From JBEKZQ01 sp049509675 (lineage in GTDB: Bacteria; Planctomycetota; Planctomycetia; Pirellulales; Thermoguttaceae): 20,553 nt of DNA. Made by a program: the position numbers and the translations under genes. Shown one piece after another: positions 6,187-12,641 of this stretch (positions within the stretch are counted from its first letter, which is position 1; each line of letters opens with the position of its first letter). The stretch lies in NCBI GenBank assembly GCA_049509675.1, contig JBEKZQ010000220.1, forward strand, positions 1-20,553, given 5' to 3'. The notes below the pieces were generated by a model. The model had not been told where the DNA came from. It saw nothing but the letters and a program-made list of their open reading frames with translations, and ran no database searches.

Positions 6187-7602
6187 ATGACTAGAACACA
6201 GATCGACCGGCGTGATTTCCTGCGCAGCTCGGCTGCCGCGGCAGCGAGCATCTCTTTGCCTTGCCTGATCCCGTCGCATGTTCTCGGTGCAGTCGGACAA
6301 CCCGGGGCCAACGAGCAAGTCCGCGTGGGCGTGATCGGCTGCGGCGGCCGTTCGCGGCTGATCCGCGAGGGCGGCGACGTAAAGGGTTTTCAGGTCGTAG
6401 CGGCCTGCGATTGCCGGCCCGGCCGGGCCGAGGGCTTCGTCAAGGAGCTTTCCGGAGGCCGCGAATGGGGCGTCTATCAAGATTTCCGCCAGATGATCGA
6501 TAAGGAAAAACTCGACGCCGTGATGATCGAAACCACGACCCACGCCCGGGCCTGGATCGCCATCCTCGCCATGCAGGCCGGCATGGACGCCTATATCGAG
6601 AAGCCGATGTGCCTGACCATCGCCGAGGGTCGGGAGATGGTCCGGGCCGCGCGGAAGTACCGGCGCGTCACGCAGGTCGGCACGCAGCAGCGCTCCATGC
6701 CGAGCAACAACTGGGCGAGCGACCTGGTGAAGAACGGGGCCCTGGGGAAGATCAAGACGGTGCGCGCCCCGAACTTCGTGGGCCCCTTCCGCTGGACCAA
6801 GACCACGTCGGCCGACGTCAAGGGGCCGGTCGACCCCTGGTGGGACCTTTGGACCAACCAGGCCGAACTGCGGCCGCTGGAGGGCGAGTTGCTCAATGAC
6901 TGGGCCAGATGGCGGGACTACGATGGCGGCGGCCTGTGCTTCGGTGTCACCGGCTGGGGGGCCCACTCCTACGACCAGATCAACCGCGCCCTGGGCACCG
7001 ACGACACCGGGCCGGCGGAAATCATTTTGGACGAGCCGGTCGCGGAGCGCGAGACGGGCAAGTTCGCGCCGCGCAAGAGCGTCGGCGGCGTGATCGTCGG
7101 CGACACCGGCGACATCGACACGGGCACGGATTACCACGGCATGGCCCGGCTCTCCGGTCCGCGGGCCAAGGTGACCATGAAGTTCGCCGGCGGCACGGAG
7201 TTGAAGCTCGAATTGGACGGCGATCGTGGTCCGGGTTTGGGGGCCATCTTCATCGGCGAGCAGGGAAAGATCGAGATCAACCGCGACAAGATCGCCAGCA
7301 ACCCGGCCGAGATCGTTCGCGCCAAAGAATATCCCGGCAAGAACCGCCGGGCCGAGACGGCCTACCACATCGAGAACTGGATCGAGTGCATTAAGAGCCG
7401 CAAGCTGTGCAACGCCGACATCGAGATTGGCCAGCGGGCCACCACGCTCTGCTACCTGGTGAACATCGTGCGCGAGATCGGCCGCGTGGGCGAGGCCTTG
7501 AAATGGGACCCTGCGGCCGAGCGATTTGCCAACTGCGAGGAGGCCAACAAGCTGCTCTCCCGCCCGCGCCGCAAGGCTTTTGAACTGCCGAACCTGGCGT
7601 AA
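6187..7602 (+). CDS. Tat-exported Gfo/Idh/MocA-family oxidoreductase
   Basis: This 471-residue NAD(P)-dependent dehydrogenase-like protein has a twin-arginine signal at the N-terminus (DRRDFLRSSAAAAASISLP), so it is probably exported folded to the periplasm. The Rossmann domain begins near residue 42 with VRVGVIGCGGRSR (G-x-G-x-x-G-like), followed by the family's EKPM motif at 138-141, where the Lys is normally catalytic. The C-terminal part is the alpha/beta dimerisation domain, with the planctomycete-type blocks GGGLCFGVTGWGAHSYDQIN and NWIECIKSRKLCNADIEIG. These proteins act on sugars, inositols or glycan derivatives and are often amplified in planctomycetes; the substrate here is unknown. 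A GGAGA ribosome binding site lies about 9 bases before the ATG, and TGGTAAGAT near 6128-6136 is a possible extended -10. Confidence 0.92.
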   Translation: MTRTQIDRRDFLRSSAAAAASISLPCLIPSHVLGAVGQPGANEQVRVGVIGCGGRSRLIREGGDVKGFQVVAACDCRPGRAEGFVKELSGGREWGVYQDFRQMIDKEKLDAVMIETTTHARAWIAILAMQAGMDAYIEKPMCLTIAEGREMVRAARKYRRVTQVGTQQRSMPSNNWASDLVKNGALGKIKTVRAPNFVGPFRWTKTTSADVKGPVDPWWDLWTNQAELRPLEGELLNDWARWRDYDGGGLCFGVTGWGAHSYDQINRALGTDDTGPAEIILDEPVAERETGKFAPRKSVGGVIVGDTGDIDTGTDYHGMARLSGPRAKVTMKFAGGTELKLELDGDRGPGLGAIFIGEQGKIEINRDKIASNPAEIVRAKEYPGKNRRAETAYHIENWIECIKSRKLCNADIEIGQRATTLCYLVNIVREIGRVGEALKWDPAAERFANCEEANKLLSRPRRKAFELPNLA

Positions 7603-7604
7603 TC

Positions 7605-7634
7605 CCGTTCAGTTCTCCAGCGACGTACACTCGG
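7605..7634. repeat. Duplicate of the 3' end of the downstream minus-strand gene
   Basis: Bases 7605-7634 match 7713-7745 except for a 3-base gap (GGC). The second copy is the end of the minus-strand coding sequence (residues ECTPSLEN and stop). The first copy therefore encodes a stranded gene tail lacking one codon. It lies between the oxidoreductase stop and the BIME-like palindromes. Confidence 0.8.
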
Positions 7635-7637
7635 CTG

Positions 7638-7692
7638 TAGGACGGATTGTTAATCCGTCCAGTTTCCAGGGACGGATTACCAATCCGTCCTA
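7638..7692. repeat. BIME-like double palindrome
   Basis: GGACGGATT and AATCCGTCC form two consecutive hairpins with 9-bp stems and 3-base loops (7640-7660 and 7670-7690). The two halves are also 23-base inverted copies of each other, matching at 22 of 23 positions, with TAGGACGG at one end and CCGTCCTA at the other. This is the layout of REP/BIME repeats mobilised by RAYT-type transposases. None is in the window. Confidence 0.75.
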
Positions 7693-7716
7693 CGACAATT
7701 GAGCAACGACGGCCGT

Positions 7717-8154
7717 TCAGTTCTCCAGCGACGGCGTACACTCGGTGACCAGGCCGCCCGAGAGGGCCGAATACAGCAGCGTGCGGATGTCGGCCAGCAT
7801 GACTTCGTGCTTGGCCTTGAGCCGCACGTGCGCCTCGCGCGCCGTGGCGTGCCGGGATCCGAATTCGCGATAGCGCGCGGCCAGTTCGTCGGCGCAGCCG
7901 GTGGTATCGTCCGGCGGCAGTTCCGCCAGGATGCGCTCCTGCCGCTGCAACTCCAGCTCCAGGGCGCGAACCTCCTGCGCGTGGCCCTCTAGAGCGGCTT
8001 CCGCCTCGCGCCAGGCGGCTTGCACCGCGGCCAACATGGCGGAGGCCTTGCGCTGCTCATCGTGCCAGCGCCGGATCTCATCCGACCACGCTAGAAAATC
8101 ATACTTGGCCTCGTGGTGCCCCTTCTGGACGCCCACTGCGTTGAGCCTGGTCAC
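7717..8154 (-). CDS. Hypothetical coiled-coil protein
   Basis: This 145-residue protein is soluble, with no signal peptide or membrane helix. It begins VTRLNAVGVQKGHHEAKYDF. From about residue 25 to 110 it is heptad-rich and charged (EIRRWHDEQRKASAML, WREAEAALEGHAQEVRALEL, LQRQERILAELP), so most of it should form a long coiled coil. The GTG at 8154 is preferred to the ATG at 8220 because a strong TAAGGAG ribosome binding site (8161-8167 on this strand) sits 6 bases before it, and the 22 extra residues would start inside a dispersed intergenic repeat. The family was not recognised. The final codons are duplicated about 100 bases downstream. Confidence 0.65.
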   Translation of the reverse strand: MTRLNAVGVQKGHHEAKYDFLAWSDEIRRWHDEQRKASAMLAAVQAAWREAEAALEGHAQEVRALELELQRQERILAELPPDDTTGCADELAARYREFGSRHATAREAHVRLKAKHEVMLADIRTLLYSALSGGLVTECTPSLEN

Positions 8155-8201
8155 GGCGCGCTCCTTAGGATCTGGCAAAGAACAACTTCCGCATTTGGCC
8201 G

Positions 8202-8228
8202 CCAAGCTGCTCTGCGCCAAATCCTTAT
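8202..8228. repeat. 27-bp dispersed repeat, copy A
   Basis: Bases 8202-8228 (CCAAGCTGCTCTGCGCCAAA and onward) match 8827-8853 at 25 of 27 positions in the same orientation. Copy A is just upstream of the coiled-coil gene, and copy B lies upstream of the next minus-strand gene. It could be a shared upstream regulatory element or a mobile intergenic repeat. Confidence 0.6.
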
Positions 8229-8264
8229 TCGGTCCGGGAATGTCGTCGCTCAGCGTGGCATTTC

Positions 8265-8342
8265 ATACTTTGCACGGTTTGAAGTGATCGCAAGCCCCGG
8301 CAGTAGGGAACGGATCGCATCATTTCAAACCGTTCAAAGTAT
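8265..8342. repeat. 24-bp-arm inverted repeat
   Basis: Arms 8265-8288 and 8319-8342 are complementary at 22 of 24 positions around a 30-base loop. They contain the core ACGGTTTGAA/TTCAAACCGT. The structure lies between two minus-strand genes and could end transcription of the upstream one. It could also be a miniature mobile element. A perfect TATAAT at 8340-8345 overlaps its right edge on the + strand. Confidence 0.65.
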
Positions 8343-8422
8343 AATGCGCGACGCGGGGAGAGGGTAGGGCGGCATGCGGTGGGGTAACTGCCCCCACTCA
8401 CCTGCTCACCTGCTCCCCTGCT

Positions 8423-8662
8423 CTACGACGCCTTGGCCAGACCGGCTTGAATCTGTTCCAAGGTGCGGCCGAGTTTCTTGCGTTTGGCCGGCTCCTGCGG
8501 CGTCTCATTGACCAGCGCCGGGTGCGGATTACGCAGCACTTCCAGGAGATGATGGCTAATATCGTCCCCATCGCCGGGAGTGCCCAAGTCCTCGACCGCG
8601 TCCGTTACTCCCAGTAGCACGGCGCGGCGGACGCCGTCCCGAATCCAGGCAAAGAAGTTCAT
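8423..8662 (-). CDS. Small conserved planctomycete-type protein of unknown function
   Basis: This 79-residue protein reads MNFFAWIRDGVRRAVLLGVT, then DAVEDLGTPGDGDDISHHLL, and ends with a basic segment (KRKKLGRTLEQIQAGLAKAS). The N-terminal FFAWIRDGVRRAVLLGVxDAVE block is one I recognise from small proteins common in Planctomycetota; their function is unknown. The frame has an ATG at 8677, but the second ATG at 8662 is chosen because GGAG lies 8 bases before it and homologues typically begin MNFFAW. The amphipathic N-terminal helix could associate with a membrane or a partner. Beyond the stop is a run of CACCTGCTC-like units (8397-8423). Confidence 0.75.
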   Translation of the reverse strand: MNFFAWIRDGVRRAVLLGVTDAVEDLGTPGDGDDISHHLLEVLRNPHPALVNETPQEPAKRKKLGRTLEQIQAGLAKAS

Positions 8663-8826
8663 GGGCTTATTCTCCATCCGTGGGAAATGCGTTGTTCATA
8701 GGCACGTCTTCAAGAGGGCCAGAGAGTAACGATCTTCGCGGCACATGTCCAGACGAGCTTTGTCGGCTGCAAAGTCGGGTTGCACCCCCCGCAGTAGTTA
8801 GAGCCAGTCCGTCCTACGGGATTCCA

Positions 8827-8853
8827 CCAAGCTGTTCTGCGTCAAATCCTTAT
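8827..8853. repeat. 27-bp dispersed repeat, copy B
   Basis: Second copy of the element at 8202-8228, with two C/T differences. Confidence 0.6.
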
Positions 8854-8904
8854 CTACTTCGCGCGCCATTTCCATGCCACATCCTCCCGCCCCTTGCCGC
8901 TCCA

Positions 8905-8913
8905 TGCTATGAT
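8905..8913 (+). promoter_or_regulatory. Candidate extended -10 promoter for the hydrolase gene
   Basis: TGCTATGAT followed by AGG matches the fumC candidate (TGGTATGATAGG) in form. It predicts a transcription start near 8920 and a leader of about 68 bases before the ATG at 8988. No clear -35 was seen. Confidence 0.4.
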
Positions 8914-8987
8914 AGGCGTTTGCCGATCCGCGCCGCGAGCACCCCGCTCGCCCCGGCATTGCTTCAAACAGTAAAGGGAAAGCAACC

Positions 8988-9752
8988 ATGCGCATGGTCG
9001 CCTTTTGGAACGTGGGCAGATTCATCTTTGCGGCCGCAAGTCTCGCGGTTCTCCTCCAGGTCACTCGGTGTGAGGCAGATGACATGCGGAACAAAGGCGA
9101 AGCGGGTCAGCAAAAAGCAGTCGTCCTGAATCGGACTACCAAGATTGCCATGAAATATCTCCTCTATCTGCCGCAGGATTACGACGGGAAGGATTCCTGG
9201 CCCCTGCTGTTGTTCCTGCACGGTGCGGGCGAGCGGGGTCACGATCTGGAACTGGTCAAGAAGCACGGGCCGCCCAAGCTGATCGCGGCCGGCAAGGCCT
9301 TTCCCTTCATTGTCGTATCGCCGCAATGTGCGGACAACGCCTGGTGGGAGCCGGTCGAGCTCTCGACCCTCCTGGACGAAATCGTCGAGAAGTACAAGGT
9401 CGATCAAGACCGCATCTACGTGACGGGGCTCAGCATGGGCGGATTCGGCACCTGGTCGCTGGCCGGCCGCGAGCCCAAGCGCCTGGCCGCCATTGTGCCG
9501 ATCTGCGGCGGCGGCGAGCCATTCCTGGCTTCCGCATTCGCACACGTGCCGGCCTGGGTGTTTCATGGCGGGAAAGATCCCGTCGTGCCCCTGGAACGCT
9601 CGAAGCAGATGGTCGACGCCCTGAAGCGCGCGGGCGGCAACGTGAAGTTCACCGTCTATCCCGAGGCGGGGCACGATTCGTGGACCGATACCTACGCGAA
9701 CCCGGAGCTTTACCAGTGGCTCTTGCAGCAGAAACGCCCGGCGAAGAAGTAG
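8988..9752 (+). CDS. Secreted alpha/beta hydrolase (phospholipase/carboxylesterase type)
   Basis: This 254-residue protein has an N-terminal hydrophobic export signal (FIFAAASLAVLLQVTRCEAD, roughly residues 12-31). A Cys near the end of this segment leaves lipoprotein processing possible but not clear. The hydrolase core has LPLLLFLHGAGERG-like oxyanion-hole sequence (WPLLLFLHGAGERGHD), the nucleophile elbow GLSMGG with Ser149, Asp197 in GGKDPVVP, and His229 in EAGHDSW, so the Ser-Asp-His triad is complete. The pattern matches the secreted peptidase/esterase group often found attached to carbohydrate-active genes in planctomycetes. Likely substrates are acetyl or feruloyl esters of plant or algal polysaccharides, but this is inference. 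It appears monocistronic. Confidence 0.88.
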   Translation: MRMVAFWNVGRFIFAAASLAVLLQVTRCEADDMRNKGEAGQQKAVVLNRTTKIAMKYLLYLPQDYDGKDSWPLLLFLHGAGERGHDLELVKKHGPPKLIAAGKAFPFIVVSPQCADNAWWEPVELSTLLDEIVEKYKVDQDRIYVTGLSMGGFGTWSLAGREPKRLAAIVPICGGGEPFLASAFAHVPAWVFHGGKDPVVPLERSKQMVDALKRAGGNVKFTVYPEAGHDSWTDTYANPELYQWLLQQKRPAKK

Positions 9753-9872
9753 ACCGGTGTCCAGGCCGGTGTCCAGCCCCCTTGCATGTCTTGGGGTATT
9801 ACGCCATACTACGGCAGGTCTAAGCATGTTTTTGAGGGAATTCTGGAATCGGCAGGAAGTGTGCAGTAGGAT

Positions 9873-10109
9873 ATGGATGTGAGCACGGACGGAACCTTGG
9901 GGACCGACAGTCCCGTGGAAGCAGCCAAGCAACGCCTGCGGCAGCAACCGCATCTGAGCGTGCAACGCATCTGGTGCGAGTTTGAGCAGGGCACGTTGTT
10001 TCTGCGCGGGCAGGTGCCTAGCTTCTATTTCAAGCAGCTTGCGCAGGCGGCCATGCTCGGCTTGCACGGCATTGGCCAGGTAGTCAACGAGATCGAGGTG
10101 GTATGGTGA
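9873..10109 (+). CDS. BON-domain protein
   Basis: This 78-residue protein is essentially one BON domain. After a short acidic start, a helix (SPVEAAKQRLRQQPHLSVQ) leads into the strand pattern IWCEFEQGTLFLRGQVPSFY, then a helix (FKQLAQAAMLGLHGIGQ) and the closing strand VVNEIEVVW. The G-x-V-x-S/P-x-x-x-K turn and the terminal V-x-N-x-I/L are BON landmarks. BON domains bind lipids or other macromolecules. No signal peptide is seen, so it may be cytoplasmic. The ATG at 9873 is preceded by AGGA at close range and GGCAGGAAG further up. It overlaps the next gene by 7 bases, implying coupling. The 120 bases before it hold a 12-bp tandem repeat (CCGGTGTCCAGG) and nothing else recognised. Confidence 0.8.
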   Translation: MDVSTDGTLGTDSPVEAAKQRLRQQPHLSVQRIWCEFEQGTLFLRGQVPSFYFKQLAQAAMLGLHGIGQVVNEIEVVW

Positions 10110-10771
10110 AGGCAAGAGCGAACCTGATTGCCGCAGTTCTTGCCACTGCCCTGTTGGGCTCCGTGGCCGCGCAGGCCGCCGATCGGCCCCAGAACGGGTG
10201 GTATGTCTTGTCCCAGGACTTGAAGGCCTGGCAGGAACCCACCGGGCAATGGTTCACGGCCGGCGGGGCGCAGATCGATCCCAAGAACCGCCGTCGCCTG
10301 GTCGGCGAGCCCGTCGCCCTGGAATTCATGATCCCCGAAAACTCCAATTCCGGGGTCAAGCTGGAAGGAGTCTACGAAGTCCAGATCTTCGACTCCTGGA
10401 AGGTGGCCAAACCCAAGGGAGAGGACTGCGGCGGCATTTATCCCCGCGCGGAACTCACGCCGACGTACCATCACATCGACGACGGTATCGCGCCGCTGAA
10501 GAACGCGGCCAAGCAGCCGGGCCGGTGGCAGACGCTGGAGATCGTGTTTCGCGCGCCGCGGTTCGATGCCCACGGCGGCAAAATTGCCTCCGCGCGGTTC
10601 GATAAAGTGGTGCTCAACGGCATTCTGATCCACGACCACGTCGAGGTTCGCTATCCGACGGGGCATATCTGGCGCCAGCGCGAGACGGCCCGGGGCCCGC
10701 TCTTGCTCCAGGCCGATCACGGGCCGGTGGCCTTCCGCAACGTGCGCGTGCGGCCGCTGCCTGCCAAGTGA
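10103..10771 (+). CDS. Secreted DUF1080 (3-keto-disaccharide hydrolase-like) protein
   Basis: This 222-residue protein has a Sec signal peptide (ANLIAAVLATALLGSVAAQA, cleavage after about residue 25). The mature part is a DUF1080 concanavalin-like beta sandwich, with conserved FMIPENSNSGVKLEGVYEVQ and WQTLEIVFRAPRFDAHG, then IHDHVEVRYPTGHI and a final ADHGPVAFRNVRVRPL. The family is annotated as 3-keto-disaccharide hydrolase and is expanded in Planctomycetota. It acts on oxidised disaccharides or binds glycans; the exact substrate here is unknown. The start overlaps the BON gene stop (ATGGTGA). The gene converges with araA, with only 13 bases between the stops. A functional link to the Tat oxidoreductase at 6187 is possible, because some Gfo/Idh enzymes make 3-keto sugars. 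Confidence 0.88.
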   Translation: MVKARANLIAAVLATALLGSVAAQAADRPQNGWYVLSQDLKAWQEPTGQWFTAGGAQIDPKNRRRLVGEPVALEFMIPENSNSGVKLEGVYEVQIFDSWKVAKPKGEDCGGIYPRAELTPTYHHIDDGIAPLKNAAKQPGRWQTLEIVFRAPRFDAHGGKIASARFDKVVLNGILIHDHVEVRYPTGHIWRQRETARGPLLLQADHGPVAFRNVRVRPLPAK

Positions 10772-10784
10772 TGCGTGCGCGCCA

Positions 10785-12284
10785 TTACGGCTTCAGCAGC
10801 GCGTAATAGGCATCGTTCCAGCGCAGTTCCTTCTTGATGTCGGCAACGGTGGTCTGGGCGCCGATCGCGAGACATTCAATGCCGGCGATTTCGGCGAACA
10901 TTTCCAGGTGCTGTCGCGTGACGGCCTGCGAGAAGCCGGTATGGTGGGCGCCGCCGGCGTAGATCCAGGCCGCGGCCGCCGTTCTCAGATCGGGCCGCGG
11001 CAGCCACACCGCCCGCGCCACCGGCAACCTGGGCAGGTCCCGCTCGGGGACCACCACGTCGACTTCGTTCACGATGAGGCGGAAGCGATTGCCCAGGTCG
11101 ATGAGCGAAGCGTTCAAGGCGGCGCCGGCGGGCACGTTGAACACCAACCGGGCCGGATCGGCCTTGCCGCCGATGCCTAGCGGATGGATCTGCAGCGACG
11201 GCCGGCCTTGGGCGATCGACGCGCACAGTTCGAGCATGTGGGCGCCGAGCACTTTCATGCCGCCGGGCACCAGATGATACGTGTAGTCCTCCATGAACGA
11301 CGTGCCGCCCGACAGGCCGGCGGCCATGACTTTCATGGCCCGCACCAGGGCGGCCGTCTTCCAGTCTCCTTCGGCCCCGAAACCGTAGCCGTCGGCCATC
11401 AGCCGCTGCACGGCCAGTCCGGGCAGTTGCTCCAGTCCGTGCAGGTCTTCGAAGGTGGTGGTGAAGGCCCGAAAACCGCCGTCGGCCAGGAAGCCGCGCA
11501 GTCCCAACTCGATCCGGGCGGCCGCGCGCAGACCTTCCATCCCGGCCTCAGTCGCAATGCCTGGACCGGCAGCGTAACTGTCCAGGTAGCAGGAAACGAG
11601 TTCTCTCGTCTCTGCGTCCGACACCCGGTTGACGCGCTGGACCAACTCACCCACGCCATAGCCGTGTACGGCGTAGCCGAACCGCAACTGGGCCTCGACC
11701 TTATCGCCTTCGGTGACGGCGACTTCGCGCATGTTGTCGCCGAAGCGGGCTACCTTGCCGCCCTGGGCGTCGGCCCAGGCCGCCGCGGCGCGCGCCCACG
11801 CGCCCAGTTCCTCCTGCACCTCGCGATCCTGCCAGTAGCCCACCACCACGGCCCGGTTCTTCCGCAGCCGGGTGCAGATGAAGCCGAACTCGCGGTCGCC
11901 GTGGGCGGCCTGGTTCAGGTTCATGAAGTCCATGTCGATGCTGTCCCAGGGGATTTCGCGATTGAATTGGGTGTGCAGATGCAGAAGCGGCTTGCCGAGA
12001 CTCGACAGGCCGGCAATCCACATCTTGGCCGGCGAGAAGGTGTGCATCCAGCAAATCAGCCCCACGCAATTCGGCGTGTTGTTGGCCTCGCGGCACAACT
12101 GCGAGATTTTCTCGGGGCTGGTCAACACGGGCTTGAAGACCACGCGCACCGGCACGGCCGGCGACTGCCCCAGGGCCCGGGCGATCTGTCCGGAATTGAC
12201 CGCCACCTGCCGCAAAGTTTCTTCGCCATACAGGTCCTGGCTGCCCGTCACGAACCAGGCTTCGTACTGCTTCAGGTCAATCAT
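10785..12284 (-). CDS. araA: L-arabinose isomerase
   Basis: This 499-residue enzyme interconverts L-arabinose and L-ribulose in the cytoplasm, the first step of bacterial arabinose catabolism, and is Mn-dependent. It opens with WFVTGSQDLYGEETLRQV, the standard family start. Metal-site residues are in place: Glu305 in GAEGDWKTAAL, Glu332 in SFMEDYTYHL, His349 in LGAHMLEL and His448 in GGAHHTGFS, equivalent to E306/E333/H350/H450 of the E. coli enzyme (500 aa). The ATG has AGAGG about 9 bases upstream. It is on the opposite strand to its neighbours and stands alone: no araB or araD is in the window, so the rest of the pathway is elsewhere. Confidence 0.96.
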   Translation of the reverse strand: MIDLKQYEAWFVTGSQDLYGEETLRQVAVNSGQIARALGQSPAVPVRVVFKPVLTSPEKISQLCREANNTPNCVGLICWMHTFSPAKMWIAGLSSLGKPLLHLHTQFNREIPWDSIDMDFMNLNQAAHGDREFGFICTRLRKNRAVVVGYWQDREVQEELGAWARAAAAWADAQGGKVARFGDNMREVAVTEGDKVEAQLRFGYAVHGYGVGELVQRVNRVSDAETRELVSCYLDSYAAGPGIATEAGMEGLRAAARIELGLRGFLADGGFRAFTTTFEDLHGLEQLPGLAVQRLMADGYGFGAEGDWKTAALVRAMKVMAAGLSGGTSFMEDYTYHLVPGGMKVLGAHMLELCASIAQGRPSLQIHPLGIGGKADPARLVFNVPAGAALNASLIDLGNRFRLIVNEVDVVVPERDLPRLPVARAVWLPRPDLRTAAAAWIYAGGAHHTGFSQAVTRQHLEMFAEIAGIECLAIGAQTTVADIKKELRWNDAYYALLKP

Positions 12285-12368
12285 GGGGAAATCCTCTCGT
12301 TACAGCCGGCACAATACCCGATGGTAACAAGCTTAGCGTGTGGGCCGCCACGGCACAACGGATCCGCC

Positions 12369-12389
12369 CGACTCTCGACTCTCGACTCT
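12369..12389. repeat. Heptamer tandem array (CGACTCT x3)
   Basis: Three perfect CGACTCT units, the reverse complement of AGAGTCG. This is the same heptamer class as at 3703-3730, in opposite orientation, in the gap upstream of araA. Confidence 0.7.
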
Positions 12390-12401
12390 AGGCTGACGGA
12401 A

Positions 12402-12570
12402 ATGGCGCCGGACCAGGAGAACTCGGCCGACGTGGACAAGTTGTCGCGCGAGATCATCGCCTTGGACGCGGAGAACAAGGCCGGGCTGAAGAAGAAGTAC
12501 CTGAAACAACAGAAGAATCAGACGCCGCCTCGGCAGGAAGAGCCCAGCCGGGACCAGTTAGGACCGATTC
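12402..12570 (+). pseudogene. Possible gene remnant encoding a Lys/Glu-rich peptide
   Basis: From an ATG at 12402 the frame encodes MAPDQENSADVDKLSREIIA, then ENKAGLKKKYLKQQKNQ and a Pro/Arg/Glu-rich end. The composition looks like a real charged helical protein, unlike the Arg/Ala/Gly-rich antisense reading that follows. The frame has no stop before it runs into the antisense strand of the RND permease gene, so a complete gene of natural length is not present. It may be a truncated gene or a chance frame. No Shine-Dalgarno is obvious. Confidence 0.3.
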
Positions 12571-12613
12571 CACGTTTCAAAGTGGACTTTTGCGCGAGAC
12601 GCCGATTCGAGAT

Positions 12614-12636
12614 CCCCTCTCCCGGAGGGAGAGGGG
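12614..12636 (-). terminator. Hairpin at the 3' end of the RND operon
   Basis: CCCCTCTCCC (12614-12623) and GGGAGAGGGG (12627-12636) form a perfect 10-bp stem with a 3-base loop, 5 bases beyond the stop of the last RND gene on the minus strand. No U run follows, so it may protect the mRNA end or be a REP-type repeat rather than a classical terminator. Confidence 0.5.
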
Positions 12637-12641
12637 GATTA

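Larger units (their letters stand above)
8663..8987. other. Divergent intergenic region
   Basis: This 325-base gap separates the minus-strand small gene from the plus-strand hydrolase. It holds copy B of the 27-bp dispersed repeat (8827-8853) and a candidate extended -10 (8905-8913). The open frame crossing it on the plus strand (8680-9129) overlaps the hydrolase start and has no recognisable protein features, so no gene is called. Confidence 0.6.

Noticed and set aside
8680..9129. 149-codon plus-strand frame before and over the hydrolase start
   Set aside because: It crosses a dispersed repeat and overlaps the signal peptide of the hydrolase in another frame; no protein features.
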